Position numbers and translations under genes: made by a program
Notes under the pieces: generated by a model
Told to the model about the DNA's origin: nothing
Databases searched by the model: none
What the model saw: the letters and a program-made list of their open reading frames with translations, nothing else
NCBI GenBank assembly: GCA_948470475.1
Contig: OX419347.1
Coordinates: forward strand, 16,275,175 to 16,339,174
DNA: 64,000 nt
Source: Galaxea fascicularis
Lineage: Eukaryota > Cnidaria > Anthozoa > Scleractinia > Euphylliidae
Direction of reading: 5' to 3'
In this document: piece by piece, positions 12,801 through 26,500 of the stretch
Layout of the letters: the number at the start of each line of letters is the position of its first letter
How positions within the stretch are numbered: position 1 is the first letter of the stretch

Positions 12801-15800
12801 CAGTTTCACCGTGATTGCCACTGCTTTTATTTCTTCTCCCAGATTAAGTTCACTGAATTATCCGTTTTTTGGGCAGATGTGGGTGCCTTGGTTTGGGTTG
12901 CAAAGTCGAATCTCTTTATCATTAGCAACCAAAAGATTACTTACTCCAAGGACAGCCATACAACTCCAGTCTCATGGAAATATGAGACCTCCATCCTCGC
13001 GGGTTAAGGCGAACAAATCTACAATAAATTGGTGGATTGAACGCTTGGGTTCGAAGTCCGTTTCTATCGTAATTTCCAGGGAAAGTCTAAAGGCAAAGAC
13101 AAATATTATTGCGCTGACTAACAAATTCAGAGTGAATGAAACAACAAATAAATACAAGGAAAAATTAGAATTATGGTCTTGTTGCTGGAGGTACATAAAT
13201 TCAGTGTAAGATCAAGGATTTGTTTCCGGGCAAACTCATGAGCCGGGCTCAAATAATTCAGTGAGATAATGTCAAGAGGCACTGTCCTTCACACACCCTT
13301 AAGGCCCTAGCAAACGGCTTCAACATTTGCTTCAACATCCTTTCGATTTTGTTGAATGGCAATGTTGAAAGCGTTTGCCACCCCCTTTCCAACTTGTTGA
13401 AACATGTTGAAACGATGTTGAAAGAGTTTAAAAGCGTTTAAACTTTGCTTCAACATGCGTTCAACATTTCAGACATTTATGGTGTTCTCTGGAATGTTCG
13501 GAATGTCGAAACGGAGTTGAAGTCGTTTGCCCCGCTCTTTCAACATTGTTGAGCAAGCGCTGGGGCCTGAAACTAATTACCAGGCCACTCGCTAAGTTTT
13601 GTTGAATGAAATGTTGAAACCGTTTGCTCATCCCACCTTTCAACATCATTCAACAACCTTCCAACAGCGTTCAACAAAATCGAATGGATGTTGAAGCAGA
13701 TGTTGCAGCCGTTTGCTAGGGCCTTTACCAACATTCTGCTTTCAAACTGATGAAGGATTAAGCGTTAGTTAACTGAAAGGCGTAAAGCTCACCTTAACAT
13801 TGTCCCACCACTCTCGAACATATGAAAATCGGGCACCATCTGAGCTGTACAAAATATAATACGCCGTTACCCACTGGTCAGCGTCCTGTCGTCCTTGAGT
13901 ATTAATACCCGTGACTTTCATCGACTTCCCCATGTCAATCTGTAGCCATTGGTTGTGATTTTTATGGCGGGAAGACCAGGCTCCCATCAGCCGGCCGCGG
14001 CGAGCGTGGTGAAGTCTGGCCAACCAAGAGGCATGGTTCTTGTCCCATTGGGACGAGGCCTTCATGGCTGAATTCCTGATTCGGCCATTTTGAATTCCGA
14101 CAGCGCCATTACAGAAATTCTCTGTAAACATAAGCTGTGAACATCAGCTTCACATGCGTGCTTTTAAATCTTATGTAACAGTCTGCGTTTGGGATAGCTA
14201 ACTAAACGAATCAAGGTTGCCTAAAAAAGGCCACTCTGCGGCGTTTCTAACTGCAAGTGATAACTGCTTTAAATACGCCATCAAAAAATGGAGGAAGGAT
14301 ATGTGATAGCGCGACTCCTAGGTCTGAGAGCTAAGTTGCACAGTATTCCTAGAAGTGGTTACGAACAGATTCTAGATAACGCGTTTGACGAGGAACGGAA
14401 TCAAAGCAAAGAGACGTTCTTAGATAGTTACACCACTGTAACTCGCACCACAGATTTCCTAAGAAATGCTAACACAAAAAACTCACCCGAACGACGACAG
14501 CCATACAACTCCACTCTCATAGCGATGTAACTGTACCAGCTTCTCGGATGAATGCGTACGAAACGAGCTTTGATTGGCGGAATAATTTTGTGTGATACGG
14601 TGTGATAGATATCGTAGTTACCGCGGAAGAGCTGGCAAAGAGAAACCAAACTGTTTTCAGAGGCCTTAATGAAATTTAACAAGAAATTGAGTATTGGAGA
14701 ATACGCTCAATCACTGGCGTAGATTTCAAAAACAATTTCACTAGTTGATAACCTGAGTTACGGGGGGTTGTGGGTGGAGGGGGGGAAAGGGGGGGGGGGC
14801 GAAAAAAGGTGTTATCCGGCTTCATCCTAGTCATTAACGGTGTTTTTCTCAACATTCATAACAGTATTATTACCATTAGATAGGCGGCATCGATGAAAGA
14901 TGAGCGCTGATAATGATGACAATCCTACTCTACCTTTTCCTTTTCGGGTTTTCAATGAGATGCTTATCTCATAATTATTACTACAACAAAGACTACGGTT
15001 ACAAAATTTATCGAATTTCTTGTAAACCAGATTGAGAAATTACGGCTTCCTAACATATCAACTACCTTATTCTTACCTTCACTCCCCCGTAGGCGGTGTA
15101 CAGCCTAAATCGCAGGCCCTTCAAACTATATGACATGACGAAACTTCTCACCCACTGATGGGATTCTCGGCGTCCCTGTGTGGCGATACCTTTAACGATA
15201 CTCAATTGCCTCAAGTCGATCTGCAGCCACTGTTTGGTGTTGCGATGCTTTGCCACCCAAGCTCCTGTTCTGCCGTGACTAGCGTAGATGTTTATTCGTG
15301 CTCGGTCAGGTCCGTGATTGTAGTTGTACGACGACGACACCCGAAGATAACCCGACAGGATTCGTCGGTCTTCCATACCAAGAGGCATAGTACAGCGATC
15401 TACGATTGTAACATATCAAAGGAGTCATTAAAAGCGCAATGCCACACTATTCTGTGTTGAATCACGTACAGTCGGGTCTTTTTTCACAACCAACAAGAGG
15501 GAACTGAAAATAAGATTGTTTATTGCAGTAAAACCTGCAAGTACACATGTAAAATGTCTCGTACCTACATAACAGCCGTATGCCTCAACTCTCATTGAGA
15601 TGTGACTTCGCCATCCCCAGGGGACCACCCTGAAGAAACGGCATTTGATTGGTGGATTAAAAGGATACATGACCACGGTGTTGCGGTCACGGTTTCCAGT
15701 GAAGTACTGTTTGAAACGAAAACAAAAAACGTTAGTAACACACGTTCTTTCTTTTCTGGTTCATAAGAGAATGACCTGACTATATTTTAAAGGAGTCTCA

Positions 15801-17476
15801 CTGGCTTCAAATACTTTCTAGACTTGTAAAGCATGGTTCATTGAAAACTACCACAAAATACGTTATCAGAAACAATCTAGCATTCATTAAAACAAATGGC
15901 GTTTTGAATCGAAAAAAAAAGTAGAATCCTTGAACAAGATCAATCGAACGTACCGTGAGTACTCCATGGTTCTCGTCAGAGGTATTTCTCCTAAATTCTC
16001 AACGGATTCAGTCTCTTTGATATTTATTGAGTTATTCAGTTTCGATCGAAAATCAGGGACCATTCTCACTGATATGTTTCTGAATCAGAGCAAAGAAAGT
16101 ACTAGTATTCACGAATACGGTATTGCTGCTCTCTATATTCATTCTCAAAACTTTCATTTTCATTTCAAAACGAATTTCTTGGAATACTAGCTGAGCACTG
16201 TTTTGCAGAATTAACCTCAGATTATCCGTGATAAGTGTGTCCTAGTCGTACTATAGCCTTCATCTAAAGAACTTAAAAAACAATAATTAAAATTAAGCAA
16301 ACCTTTTTGAGATTTTCTTCTGCTATTCACTTACCCTCCTATTATTGCGCTCTTTATATTCAACAAACCGAATTCCGTCCAAGCTGCTCATAACATAGTA
16401 CTGCGTCACCCACTGATCAGCGTCCTGCCTTCCTTGAGTCGCGAACCTGATAATTTTCGCCGCTTTGCCAAAGTCTAGCTGTAACCATTGGTATCGGTTG
16501 TTGTGTTTAGCCGACCAAGCTCCCATGTACCGTCCACGGCGTCTCCAGTGAAGCCGCGCAAGGTACGGCGCGTGGTAATTGTCCCAATAAGATGACGCGG
16601 TTACGTAGTGATTATTCAGCCGGCCTGATTGTAGTCCCATTGGCTGATTGCATCGGCGACCTGCGCATGCAGAAGGAAGTCAATCATTAACAACTGATCG
16701 TGCACGTTCATTCCATCCCAACATGTTTCGATAAGGTCATTAAGGTTTACAGCCTGATAGTAAACTTTTACAGTGCGCTGTCTACGTGTAGTCGTTGTAA
16801 AGTTAGATGTTCTTGCTTATCAGGACACGAAAACTTTACTAATGGATAAGAACAAAGCACGCATAGCCCTAAGACAAATTATCAAGACCAAAGGAGAATT
16901 CCTGAACTCTTCGAAACAAAACTGCCTCGGCATTGGCCCTTCAGAAAGTAGGAGTTTGGTGAAGGAAGTAAGGGACAAAAAACAAAATAAACATTTCACA
17001 ATTAAAGGAAACAGACTACTGATAAAATATGTTAAGGAAAATGAAAGTCCTTTGGAGAACAGATCTATTCTGAAAACTGATCTGAAACCTTGCAGGTGCT
17101 GTCTGATACATGGAAATAGCAAGCCATAAAACCCTTTCTGCATTTTTTTATTTTTGTGGTGACCACCTCAGACTCACCCAACAAGCATCCGTAGAGTTCG
17201 ACGCGCATAGCAATGTGCCCGTACCAGGTCCTCACGTTCACACGGACATATCGCGCTGCAAATGGTTTGAAGAAACGATGGGTAACGACAAAGTACCTTT
17301 CTTGATTGGCTGGGAAGATCTGTTCGGTTCAACAAAGGCAACAATTGTTACTACCTTATAACACGAACTAAAAACAATATGATGAGGTACGTCCGAATAG
17401 CAACAACTGCGATAAGGATAAGGTTTCAGTATTTATTTAATTCAACTCAACATTACAAGATACAGACTAATATGAA

Positions 17477-17526
<50 letters not shown>

Positions 17527-20500
17527 TGTATACACTGTATACAGATGTATATACAGACTAATACTTAGCATAAGCAAACGGTAAAAGCAAATGTAAAGGA
17601 AATACATGAAAACTATAACATCAAGCTAAGTAGTGAGTTGGGATCATCCAAGTAACATGGGTTAATCTAGTGTATGATCCCAATGGTTTCCCACATCTTC
17701 ATTGTTAATCTTGAGAAAAGCACTTAAAATTGCAACATACCCTGGTCTTTCTGTTTTCTCTGTAAGGGTAAAACCTGACTCCATTGTTGCTGTAAGACAC
17801 AGTGTAGCTGGTTACCCACTGGTTGGCATCATATCGCGCTTGTGTGGCGATCCTCTTGACTACTGACTTGGCGCCAAGGTCAATCTGCAGCCATTGTCGA
17901 TTGTTGTTCACTTTAGCTAGCCAGCCTCCACGAGTCGCACCTCTGTTCCTGGCCTGAAGTCTTGAGGACCATGGACCGTAGTAACGATTGTACATGGAGG
18001 AAGCAGTAAACATGGATTGCGTGATGCGGCCATCTTGGATTCCAAGAGGTACGTCGCACTTGTCTGAAATGATAAGTTAAATAGAGATTCTTTTACTGCG
18101 CAGCCAATCTTCGAGATAAAGGAGGGGACGAAGATAGGCCTGGGGCGCATGGTGTGAGACGGCCAACTTGTTGTAAATCTTCGTATATGGTGAACGCGCA
18201 TGGCCAAATGAAGGGTAATGACGATCTCTGACAAATCACCGACTTTGAAAGTCTGCCGCAGTAATTATAACAATTCATTTCAGAAAAGTGCTATGAACTG
18301 GTCAAGATGACAGACGGGAAATAATGGAAAAGTCCCTTAAAATACGTTTTGTCAACAAGAACATCGCTAAGATCTCAAGAAATTAGTTTTCGCCGTGCCA
18401 GGCAAAAGATAACACTTAAAATTAATGGTATACCTGCTTTACATCCGTAGAACTCTACCCTCATGCAGATATGCCGATACCAGCCTCTAGGAATGATACG
18501 GATACAGCGGGCGATAATTGGTGGGTTTATTACGTTTGAAACTATGCTGTGCTGTTCTCGGTTGGCTTGGAAGTACTAACAAACAAAGAAATAATGGTTT
18601 ACCTTAGTTATCCAAGGAGATATGGTGTAATATAAGTAACACTCCTAGTGTCACAGTGACCGTTAGAACTTCACATGTTGGCGTGCTGTGGTTAAAAATT
18701 TTTTTAGGTCTTTTCTTATAGCTAACAGTTTAGCCAATCAAAAGAAAGCCCGTTTGCACTACCTCCTTGTATTATACTGCTTCAAGTAACACAGCGCATG
18801 GTTGTTGAAGCTCTCAAAAGTCTGTTCAAAGTGCAAAAGGCGAAGTTGCTAAGCTAATTGTTGAAGCACATCAAAAATGAGCTCGAGTTAGCCACTGTTA
18901 CCTTGATATCAGTACGTTCAAATCACTTAACCTGAATTTCTCTGCCAATTACACCTCTATATCCAGTTATCACAGAGTGCATCTCTCGTACCTTATCATT
19001 ACTTTTGTATCTGTACAAGCTCCAGTGAATTCCATCAACACTTGAACTCAGAAGATATCTCGTCACCCACTGCCCATAATCTTGTCTTCCTTGGGTATCA
19101 ATCTTCGTGATTTTCATTATCCGACCAAAGTCCACTTTGAACCATTGATTGTGATTGTTGTATCTTGAGCACCAGGCCCCAATGTACCTACCGCGCTTGA
19201 CTTTCATCAGTCTTCCAAGACTGGGCGCGTGATATTTGTTAGCAGATGAAGAAGCCGTGATTTGAGCGTTCTTGATAGCACCACTGCGCATGCCCAAGGC
19301 ACGGTTACAGAGGGCAGCTGTGGAAAAAACGCAAACTGTTAAGAAAACAGCTATAAAATCTTTGCGCTATCAATTTCAACTGGTTAGATAATTATAAAAC
19401 CTACTCCGTACTTTGTTTCCTGTCGACACAAAATTTAAATATCCTTGTAATATAATATCACGGAAGGGGGGGAGATAGTCACCTTTTCCCTGAGCAATCT
19501 TCTTGGTACTCGCTTGAGAAAAAAATATTTTAATGGTCGATAAACTTTAATGGAACATTTTTGACAAATATTCGCATGTAATTATAATGAGATACAGAGC
19601 CAATAAAAGTTATGCAAACTCAGGAGCCCATCAAGGCCCATATTGAGAAACTAATTACTCCTGTGAATGCCTCGTTAGCGCAGTAGGCAGCGCGTCAGTC
19701 TCATAATCCGCATCAGACATCTGAAGGTCGTGAGTTCGATCCTCACATGAGGCACTTATTTTAAACACGCTTTTTTATGCTATTATACCTTTAGTTCATT
19801 TTATCCAATTCTAGTTTTTTACTTACCGATCTATTTTGTTTCATTCTTATTCCAGTTAATTTTAATTCAATATAGTTTTATTATCTTGAACTCATAAAAT
19901 TATATATACAAATCAAATGTAGACTTCAGAAGCTCGTCCGTGGCTCGTTAGCGCAGTAGGCAGCGCGTCAGTCTCATAATCGGCATCAGATATCTGAAGG
20001 TCGTGAGTTCGATCCTCACACGGGGCACTTTTTTAAACAAACTTTTCACCGAAGCGTCACTTAACTTCTGTTTCACTTCATTTTAGCAAATTTTCCAGTT
20101 ATTCTTGAACTCGTAAAATTATATATACATATCAAATGTAGATTCCGGAGTATGGTATGTGCTTCGTTAGCGCAGTAGGCAACGCGTCAGTCTCATAATC
20201 TACATCAGATATCTGAAGGTCGTGAGTTCGATCCTCACACGGGGCACTTATTTTAAACAAACTTTTTTTTTATGCTATTATACCTTTAGCTCATTTTATA
20301 CAATTCCATTTCCTTCACCTACTGATCTATTTTGTTTTATTCTTATTCCAGTTAATTGTAATTCAGTATAGTTTTATTATTCTTGAACTCATAAAATTAT
20401 ATATACAAATCAAATGTAGACTTCAGAAGCTCGTCAGTGCCTCGTTAGCGCAGTAGGCAGCGCGTCAGTCTCATAATCTGCGTCAGATATCTGAAGGTCG

Positions 20501-23500
20501 TGAGTTCCATCCTCACACGGGGCAATTATTTTAAACAAGCTTTTATTATGCTATTATACCTTTAGTTCATTTTATCCAATTCTATTTCCTTTACCTACTG
20601 ATCTATTTTGTTTCATTCTTATTCTAGTCAATTGTAATTTAATATAGTTTTATTATTCTTGAACTCATAAAATTATATATACAAATCAAATGTAGACTTC
20701 AGAAGCTCGTCAGTGCCTCGTTAGCGCAGTAGGCAGCGCGTCAGTCTCATAATCGGCATCAGATGTCCCAAGGTCGTGAGTTCGATCTTCACACGGGGCA
20801 CTTATTTTAAACAAACTTTTCATTTATGCTATTATACCTTTAGTTCATTTTATCCAATTCTATTTTCTTTACCTACTGATCTATTTTGTTTCATTCTTAT
20901 TCTAGTCAATTGTAATTTAATATAGTTTTATTATTCTTGAACTCATAAAATTATATATACAAATCAAATGTAGACTTCAGAAGCTCGTCAGTGCCTCGTT
21001 AGCGCAGTAGGCAGCGCGTCAGTCTCATAATCGGCATAAGATATCTGAAGGTCGTGAGTTCGATCCTCACACGGGGCACTTATTTTAAACAAACTTTTCA
21101 TTTATGCTATTATACCTTTAGTTCATTTTATCCAATTCTATTTCCTTTACCTACTGATCTATTTTGTTTCATTCTTATTCCAGTTAATTGTAATTCAATA
21201 TAATTTTCTTATTCTTGAACTCATAAAATTATATATACAGATCAAATGTAGACTTCAGAAGCTCGTCAGTGCCTCGTTAGCGCAGTAGGCAGCGCGTCAG
21301 TCTCATAATCTGCATCAGATATCTGAAGGTCGTGAGTTCGATCCTCACACGGGGCACTTATTTTAAACAAGCTTTTATTATGCTATTATACCTTTAGCTC
21401 ATTTCATACAATTCTATTTACTTTACCTACTGATCTATTTTGTTTCATTCTTATTCCAGTTAATTGTAATTCAATATAGTTTCATTATTCTTGAACTCAT
21501 AAAATTATATATACGGATCAAATGCAGACTGCGGAAGCTCGTCAGTGCCTCGTTAGCGCAGTAGGCAGCGCGTCAGTCTCATAATCGGCATCAGATATCT
21601 GAAGGTCGTGAGTTCGATCCTCACACGGGGCACTTATTTTAAACAAGCTTTTATTATGCTATTATACCTTTAGCTCATTTCATACAATTCTATTTACTTT
21701 ACCTACTGATCTATTTTGTTTCATTCTTATTCCAGTTAATTGTAATTCAATATAGTTTTATTATTCTTGAACTCATATAATTATATATACAGATCAAATG
21801 CAGACTGCGGAAGCTCGTCAGTGCCTCGTTAGCGCAGTAGGCAGCGCGTCAGTCTCATAATCTGCATCAGATATCTGAAGGTCGTGAGTTCGATCCTCAC
21901 ACGGGGCACTTATTTTAAACAAGCTTTTATTATGCTATTATTCCTTTAGCTCATTTCATACAATTCTATTTCCTTTACCTACTGATCTATTTTGTTTCAT
22001 TCTTATTCTAGTTAATTGTAATTCAATATAGTTTTATTATTCTTGAACTCAGAAAATTATATATACGGATCAAATGCAGACAGCGGAAGCTCGTCAATGC
22101 CTCGTTAGCGCAGTAGGCAGCGCGTCAGTCTCATAATCGGCATCAGATGTCTGAAGGTCGTGAGTTCGATCCTCACACGGGGCACTTATTTTAAACAAAC
22201 TTTTCATTTATGCTATTATACCTTTAGTTCATTTTATCCAATTCTATTTTCTTTACCTACTGATCTAGTTTGTTTCATTCTTATTCTAGTCAATTGTAAT
22301 TTAATATAGTTTTATTATTCTTGAACTCATAAAATTATATATACAAATCAAATGTAGACTTCAGAAGCTCGTCAGTGCCTCGTTAGCGCAGTAGGCAGCG
22401 CGTCAGTCTCATAATCGGCATCAGATATCTGAAGGTCGTGAGTTCGATCCTCACACGGGGCACTTATTTTAAACAAACTTTTCATTTATGCTATTATACC
22501 TTTAGTTCATTTTATCCAATTCTATTTCCTTTACCTACTGATCTATTTTGTTTCATTCTTATTCCAGTTAATTGTAATTCAATATAGTTTTATTATTCTT
22601 GAACTCAGAAAATTATATATACAGATCAAATGCAGACTGCGGAAGCTCGTCAGTGCCTCGTTAGCGCAGTAGGCAGCGCGTCAGTCTCATAATCTGCATC
22701 AGATATCTGAAGGTCGTGAGTTCGATCCTCACACGGGGCACTTATTTAAACAAACTTTTTTTATGCTATTATTCCTTTAGCTCATTTCATACAATTCTAT
22801 TTACTTTACCTACTGATCTATTTTGTTTCATTCTTATTCCAGTTAATTGTAATTCAATATAATTTTCTTATTCTTGAACTCATAAAATTATATATACAGA
22901 TCAAATGTAGACTTCAGAAGCTCGTCAGTGCCTCGTTAGCGCAGTAGGCAGTGCGTCAGTCTCATAATCGGCATCAGATATCTGAAGGTCGTGAGTTCGA
23001 TCCTCACACGGGGCACTTATTTTAAACAAACTTTTTTTATGCTATTATTCCTTTAGCTCATTTCATACAATTCTATTTCCTTTACCTACTGATCTATTTT
23101 GTTTCATTCTTATTCCAGTTAATTGTAATTCAATATAGTTTTATTATTCTTGAACTCATAAAATTATATATACAAATCAAATGTAGACTTCAGAAGCTCG
23201 TCAGTGCCTCGTTAGCGCAGTAGGCAGCCCGTCAGTCTCATAATCGGCATCAGATATCTGAAGGTCGTGAGTTCGATCCTCACACGGGGCACATTACTTT
23301 TTTTTGTCTTTTTTGTCTCATGAAGTAAGCCGCCCTTACAATTTGTTAAACGAAGGTGCGCTCCAACGTTGTTTTTTTTTTCATTTCAGCAAAAATTGAT
23401 CAGTTTCTCTAAAACTCAAAGAATTTTATATACACTATAAGTATACGTTTTGGTTCAATTTCATCCTTGGTTCAAATTTAATTTTCCTTTGTTTTAAGGT

Positions 23501-26500
23501 ATGATCATGTATGACAATGAGTTTGAAACAAAGGAAAATAAAAGTTAAACCATGGATAAAATTTAACCAAAACATATACCAACAGACCACCGAATCCTTC
23601 GATAGCACTTACACGGAGATCAAATTACCATGTAAAATATGGTATTTTGTCGGTGCCTCGTTAGCACAGTGGGCAGCGCGTCAGTCTCATAATCTGTAAC
23701 AACTGACTTACAATCCAATGACAGATACCACATGTAAACCGCACAAAAATGGTTATCAATTTCATTGGGTCGGCTGAGCGTATTAGTTTATGTTACCTGA
23801 GCATCCAAACAGTTCAATTCTCATTGATATCCAGCTGTACCATGACTTGGGATGCACCCTGACAAACACGGCAGCTATTCGCTTTCTGATGCGGTGAAAC
23901 ACGACTGAGTGGCGGTCTGTATTGGCTGTAAACAACTGCAACAGTCACAAAGAAACAGAGTCGAAACTTATACAAGGAATCCTAATAATCCAAAGGTTGA
24001 AAAGATTAATCAGTTTGGAAGGTTTGTTGCTCATAAACCGCAGAAAAGAAATTAAATGTTAATGGCTCAGCTTTCAAAGGTCCTGGCATCTGTGGAACAT
24101 AAAGAAGTCAGAATTGTAATATGGTATGGTATGGTATGGTATGGCATGATATGGTATAGTATAGTATAAATAAGTATAGTATAGTATAGTGTAGTATCGT
24201 ATGGTATAGTATATAGTATAGTATAGTATAGTATAGTATAGTATCGTATAGTATAGTATAGTATAGTATAGTATAGTATAGTATAGTATAGTATAGTATA
24301 GTATAGTATAGTCAAGAGTATAAATATATCCCCGCATAGCTCCTATACACATATGGAATGACGACTGATAGTTAAGTCTTGATAGCGTTTCCAGAAAACA
24401 AACATTAGATGCTTTTCGCTATTTCAACGTTCACAGTGCTCTAAATGATTCTGAAGCACTAACTTCCGGTTTCACCCAACGGACGCAGCACTTCCTCTTT
24501 TATTAAAAAGCTTCATTTGTACTACCTTAACTCTTTTATTCTCTTTGTACTGAGCAAAGTCCATCCCATTCATGCCATACGACAGTGTGTAGCTCTTCAC
24601 CCATTGGTTCGCGTCTTGTCTACCTTGTGAGGCAATGCCCCGGATGCGGTAGATCTCCTGGAAGTTAACCTGCAGCCACTGTCTGTTGTTACGATGTCGC
24701 ACGCTCCAAGACCAACGGTGGTTCACTCTGCCATGCCACGGTGCCAGGTTATGGTTGTAATACGAAGAGGCAGTCAACTGACCATTGGTGATCCTCTTGT
24801 CCTCCAGACCCAGTGGAACATTGCACGGGTCTGTTCACACGAGATAAGAAATGAAAACATGTACAAGAATGAAGCATTGGGTCTGTTCACACGAGATAAG
24901 AGATGAAATAGGTACAAGAATTAATAAAGCATTGGGTCTGTTCACACGAGATAAGAGATGAAAACAGGTACTAGAATGAAGCATTGGGTCTGTTCACACG
25001 AGATAATTCGTAATTACTATCCTCCATCTGCAAAAACAAAAATTAGCACACTGTTCAAAATTCAACGTCCTTTATCAGTCTCCTTCTGCGCCGGGCATTT
25101 AAAGTACCTCATCATATATCAAACGGTACAGACAACGTGAATTCCTTAGATTAGGTAATTATTGGAAATAACTGAGTATATAATTATTCTGAGACTCAGC
25201 CTCGCTAGTACAGACATTGATAACTGCGTCAGAAGTTAAAAAAACAGTTACGGGCTTAAGAAACCTTAGGTTTGTTACCTTCTGGGCAACCATAGAATTC
25301 GACTCTCATGGAAATATGTCTGTACCATCCCCATGGACGCAGCCGTATATAGCGAGCCCTAATTGGTGGGAAGAGACGATATTGTACAACGCTGTTCTGA
25401 TCGCGATTTCCTGTGAAATACTGTGGGAGATAAAAACACATGTGGCTCGATTTAGAGGCGCATGTTTATTGTAGGGTTCATGTAAGGCTTGTTGGATTTG
25501 TAGGGTTATGTAGGGTCTGTAAGGTTTATAGGGTATGTATGGCCTGTTGGGTTTTTAGGGCATGGAGGGCTTGTTGAGTATGTAGGGCCTGTAGTGCTAT
25601 AGGAATGGTAGGGCTTGCAGCATATGAAGATTTTTTAGCTTTGTCCCATACATGTCATGTTGGAAACACATGTAACTATCTATCTGAAACTGTTTAAACA
25701 CTGTGTGACCATTAATTCATACTGTTTCGTACTGGCCGCCATGTAGGACTTGTAGGGCCCTACAGGAAACCCTACAACAAATGTGCGTCCCTAAATCCAG
25801 AAATACCAAACTCATTCAGTATGGAAATAGTTTTCAGAAAATTATAGAAAATATGATTTAAGCTTTGCTAGTTTGTTCAACCTTAAAACGGATATTTCTA
25901 TATACATAGGTGAATTAAGGACATTAGTATATACCACACAAGTGAATAGTGCTTCTTGCCCGTTCTGATTGGTTAACTCGGAGGTGATTAGCAAAGTACT
26001 ATTCACTTCCACCTCGGTGAATAATTGTTAAATATCAGATACAGGACAAAAAACAGAGATTAGAGAGAATAACAAAGGTGAAAGCTATGGATCATTAGAT
26101 GCCTCGTTAGCGCAGTAGGCAGCGCGTCAGTCTCATAATTCCAAAACAGAAATCTGAAGGTCGTGAGTTCGATCCTCACACGGGGCACACAATTTTTAGT
26201 TCTTCTGTCCTTGCCTCCTTGCAAGTTTTTTTCCTTTCTTTTTTAACCAATCTAAAATATGAAAAAAATTAGAGAATGTATGGAAAACAAATTTAATTTT
26301 TTTTCTCCTTATCCACACGAAAAACAGGAGGAAGATGCGCGATATGTTACGATAAAGGCCTTCATTCTAACCTTTCTGTTACTGTTCTCCTTGTACTCTG
26401 CGAAACTGGCGCCATCCTGGCTGTACGTGACAAAATATTGCGTGACCCACTGCGCAGCGTCCTGTCGTCCCATGGTGGCAAGTTTCACAATGCGCATGGC

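Larger units (their letters stand above)
4886..16660 (-). repeat. Higher-order repeat block IV (domains D25-D32)
   Basis: Fourth T1-T8 set and the most divergent. T6 has a 290-nt A exon with a 142-nt B exon, T7 has a 308-nt A exon, and the T8 A exon is split by an additional intron. Confidence 0.88.
19669..23291 (+). repeat. Tandem array of 14 tRNA-Met(CAT) genes
   Basis: Fourteen full-length genes in one direction. Spacing between starts is 273 and 219 bp for the first two intervals and 275-278 bp for the rest. The unit includes an upstream TATA-like stretch and a T-run after each gene. The array lies in the 4.5-kb intron between D22 and D23, antisense to the host. Intron variants ATCGG and ATCTG recur along the array, suggesting duplication of multi-gene segments. 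Confidence 0.92.

Noticed and set aside
19669..23291. CRISPR-like regular spacing
   Set aside because: The regular unit is a tRNA gene plus constant spacer; the spacers are near identical and the context is eukaryotic.
19669..23291. tRNA-derived SINE family
   Set aside because: Copies have complete 3' halves and T-run ends, lie in tandem, and lack a SINE body, poly-A or target duplications. Truncated copies leave some doubt.
24067..24352. Minus-strand open frames rich in ILYYT
   Set aside because: They are produced by the TATAG pentanucleotide repeat and have no exon-like features.
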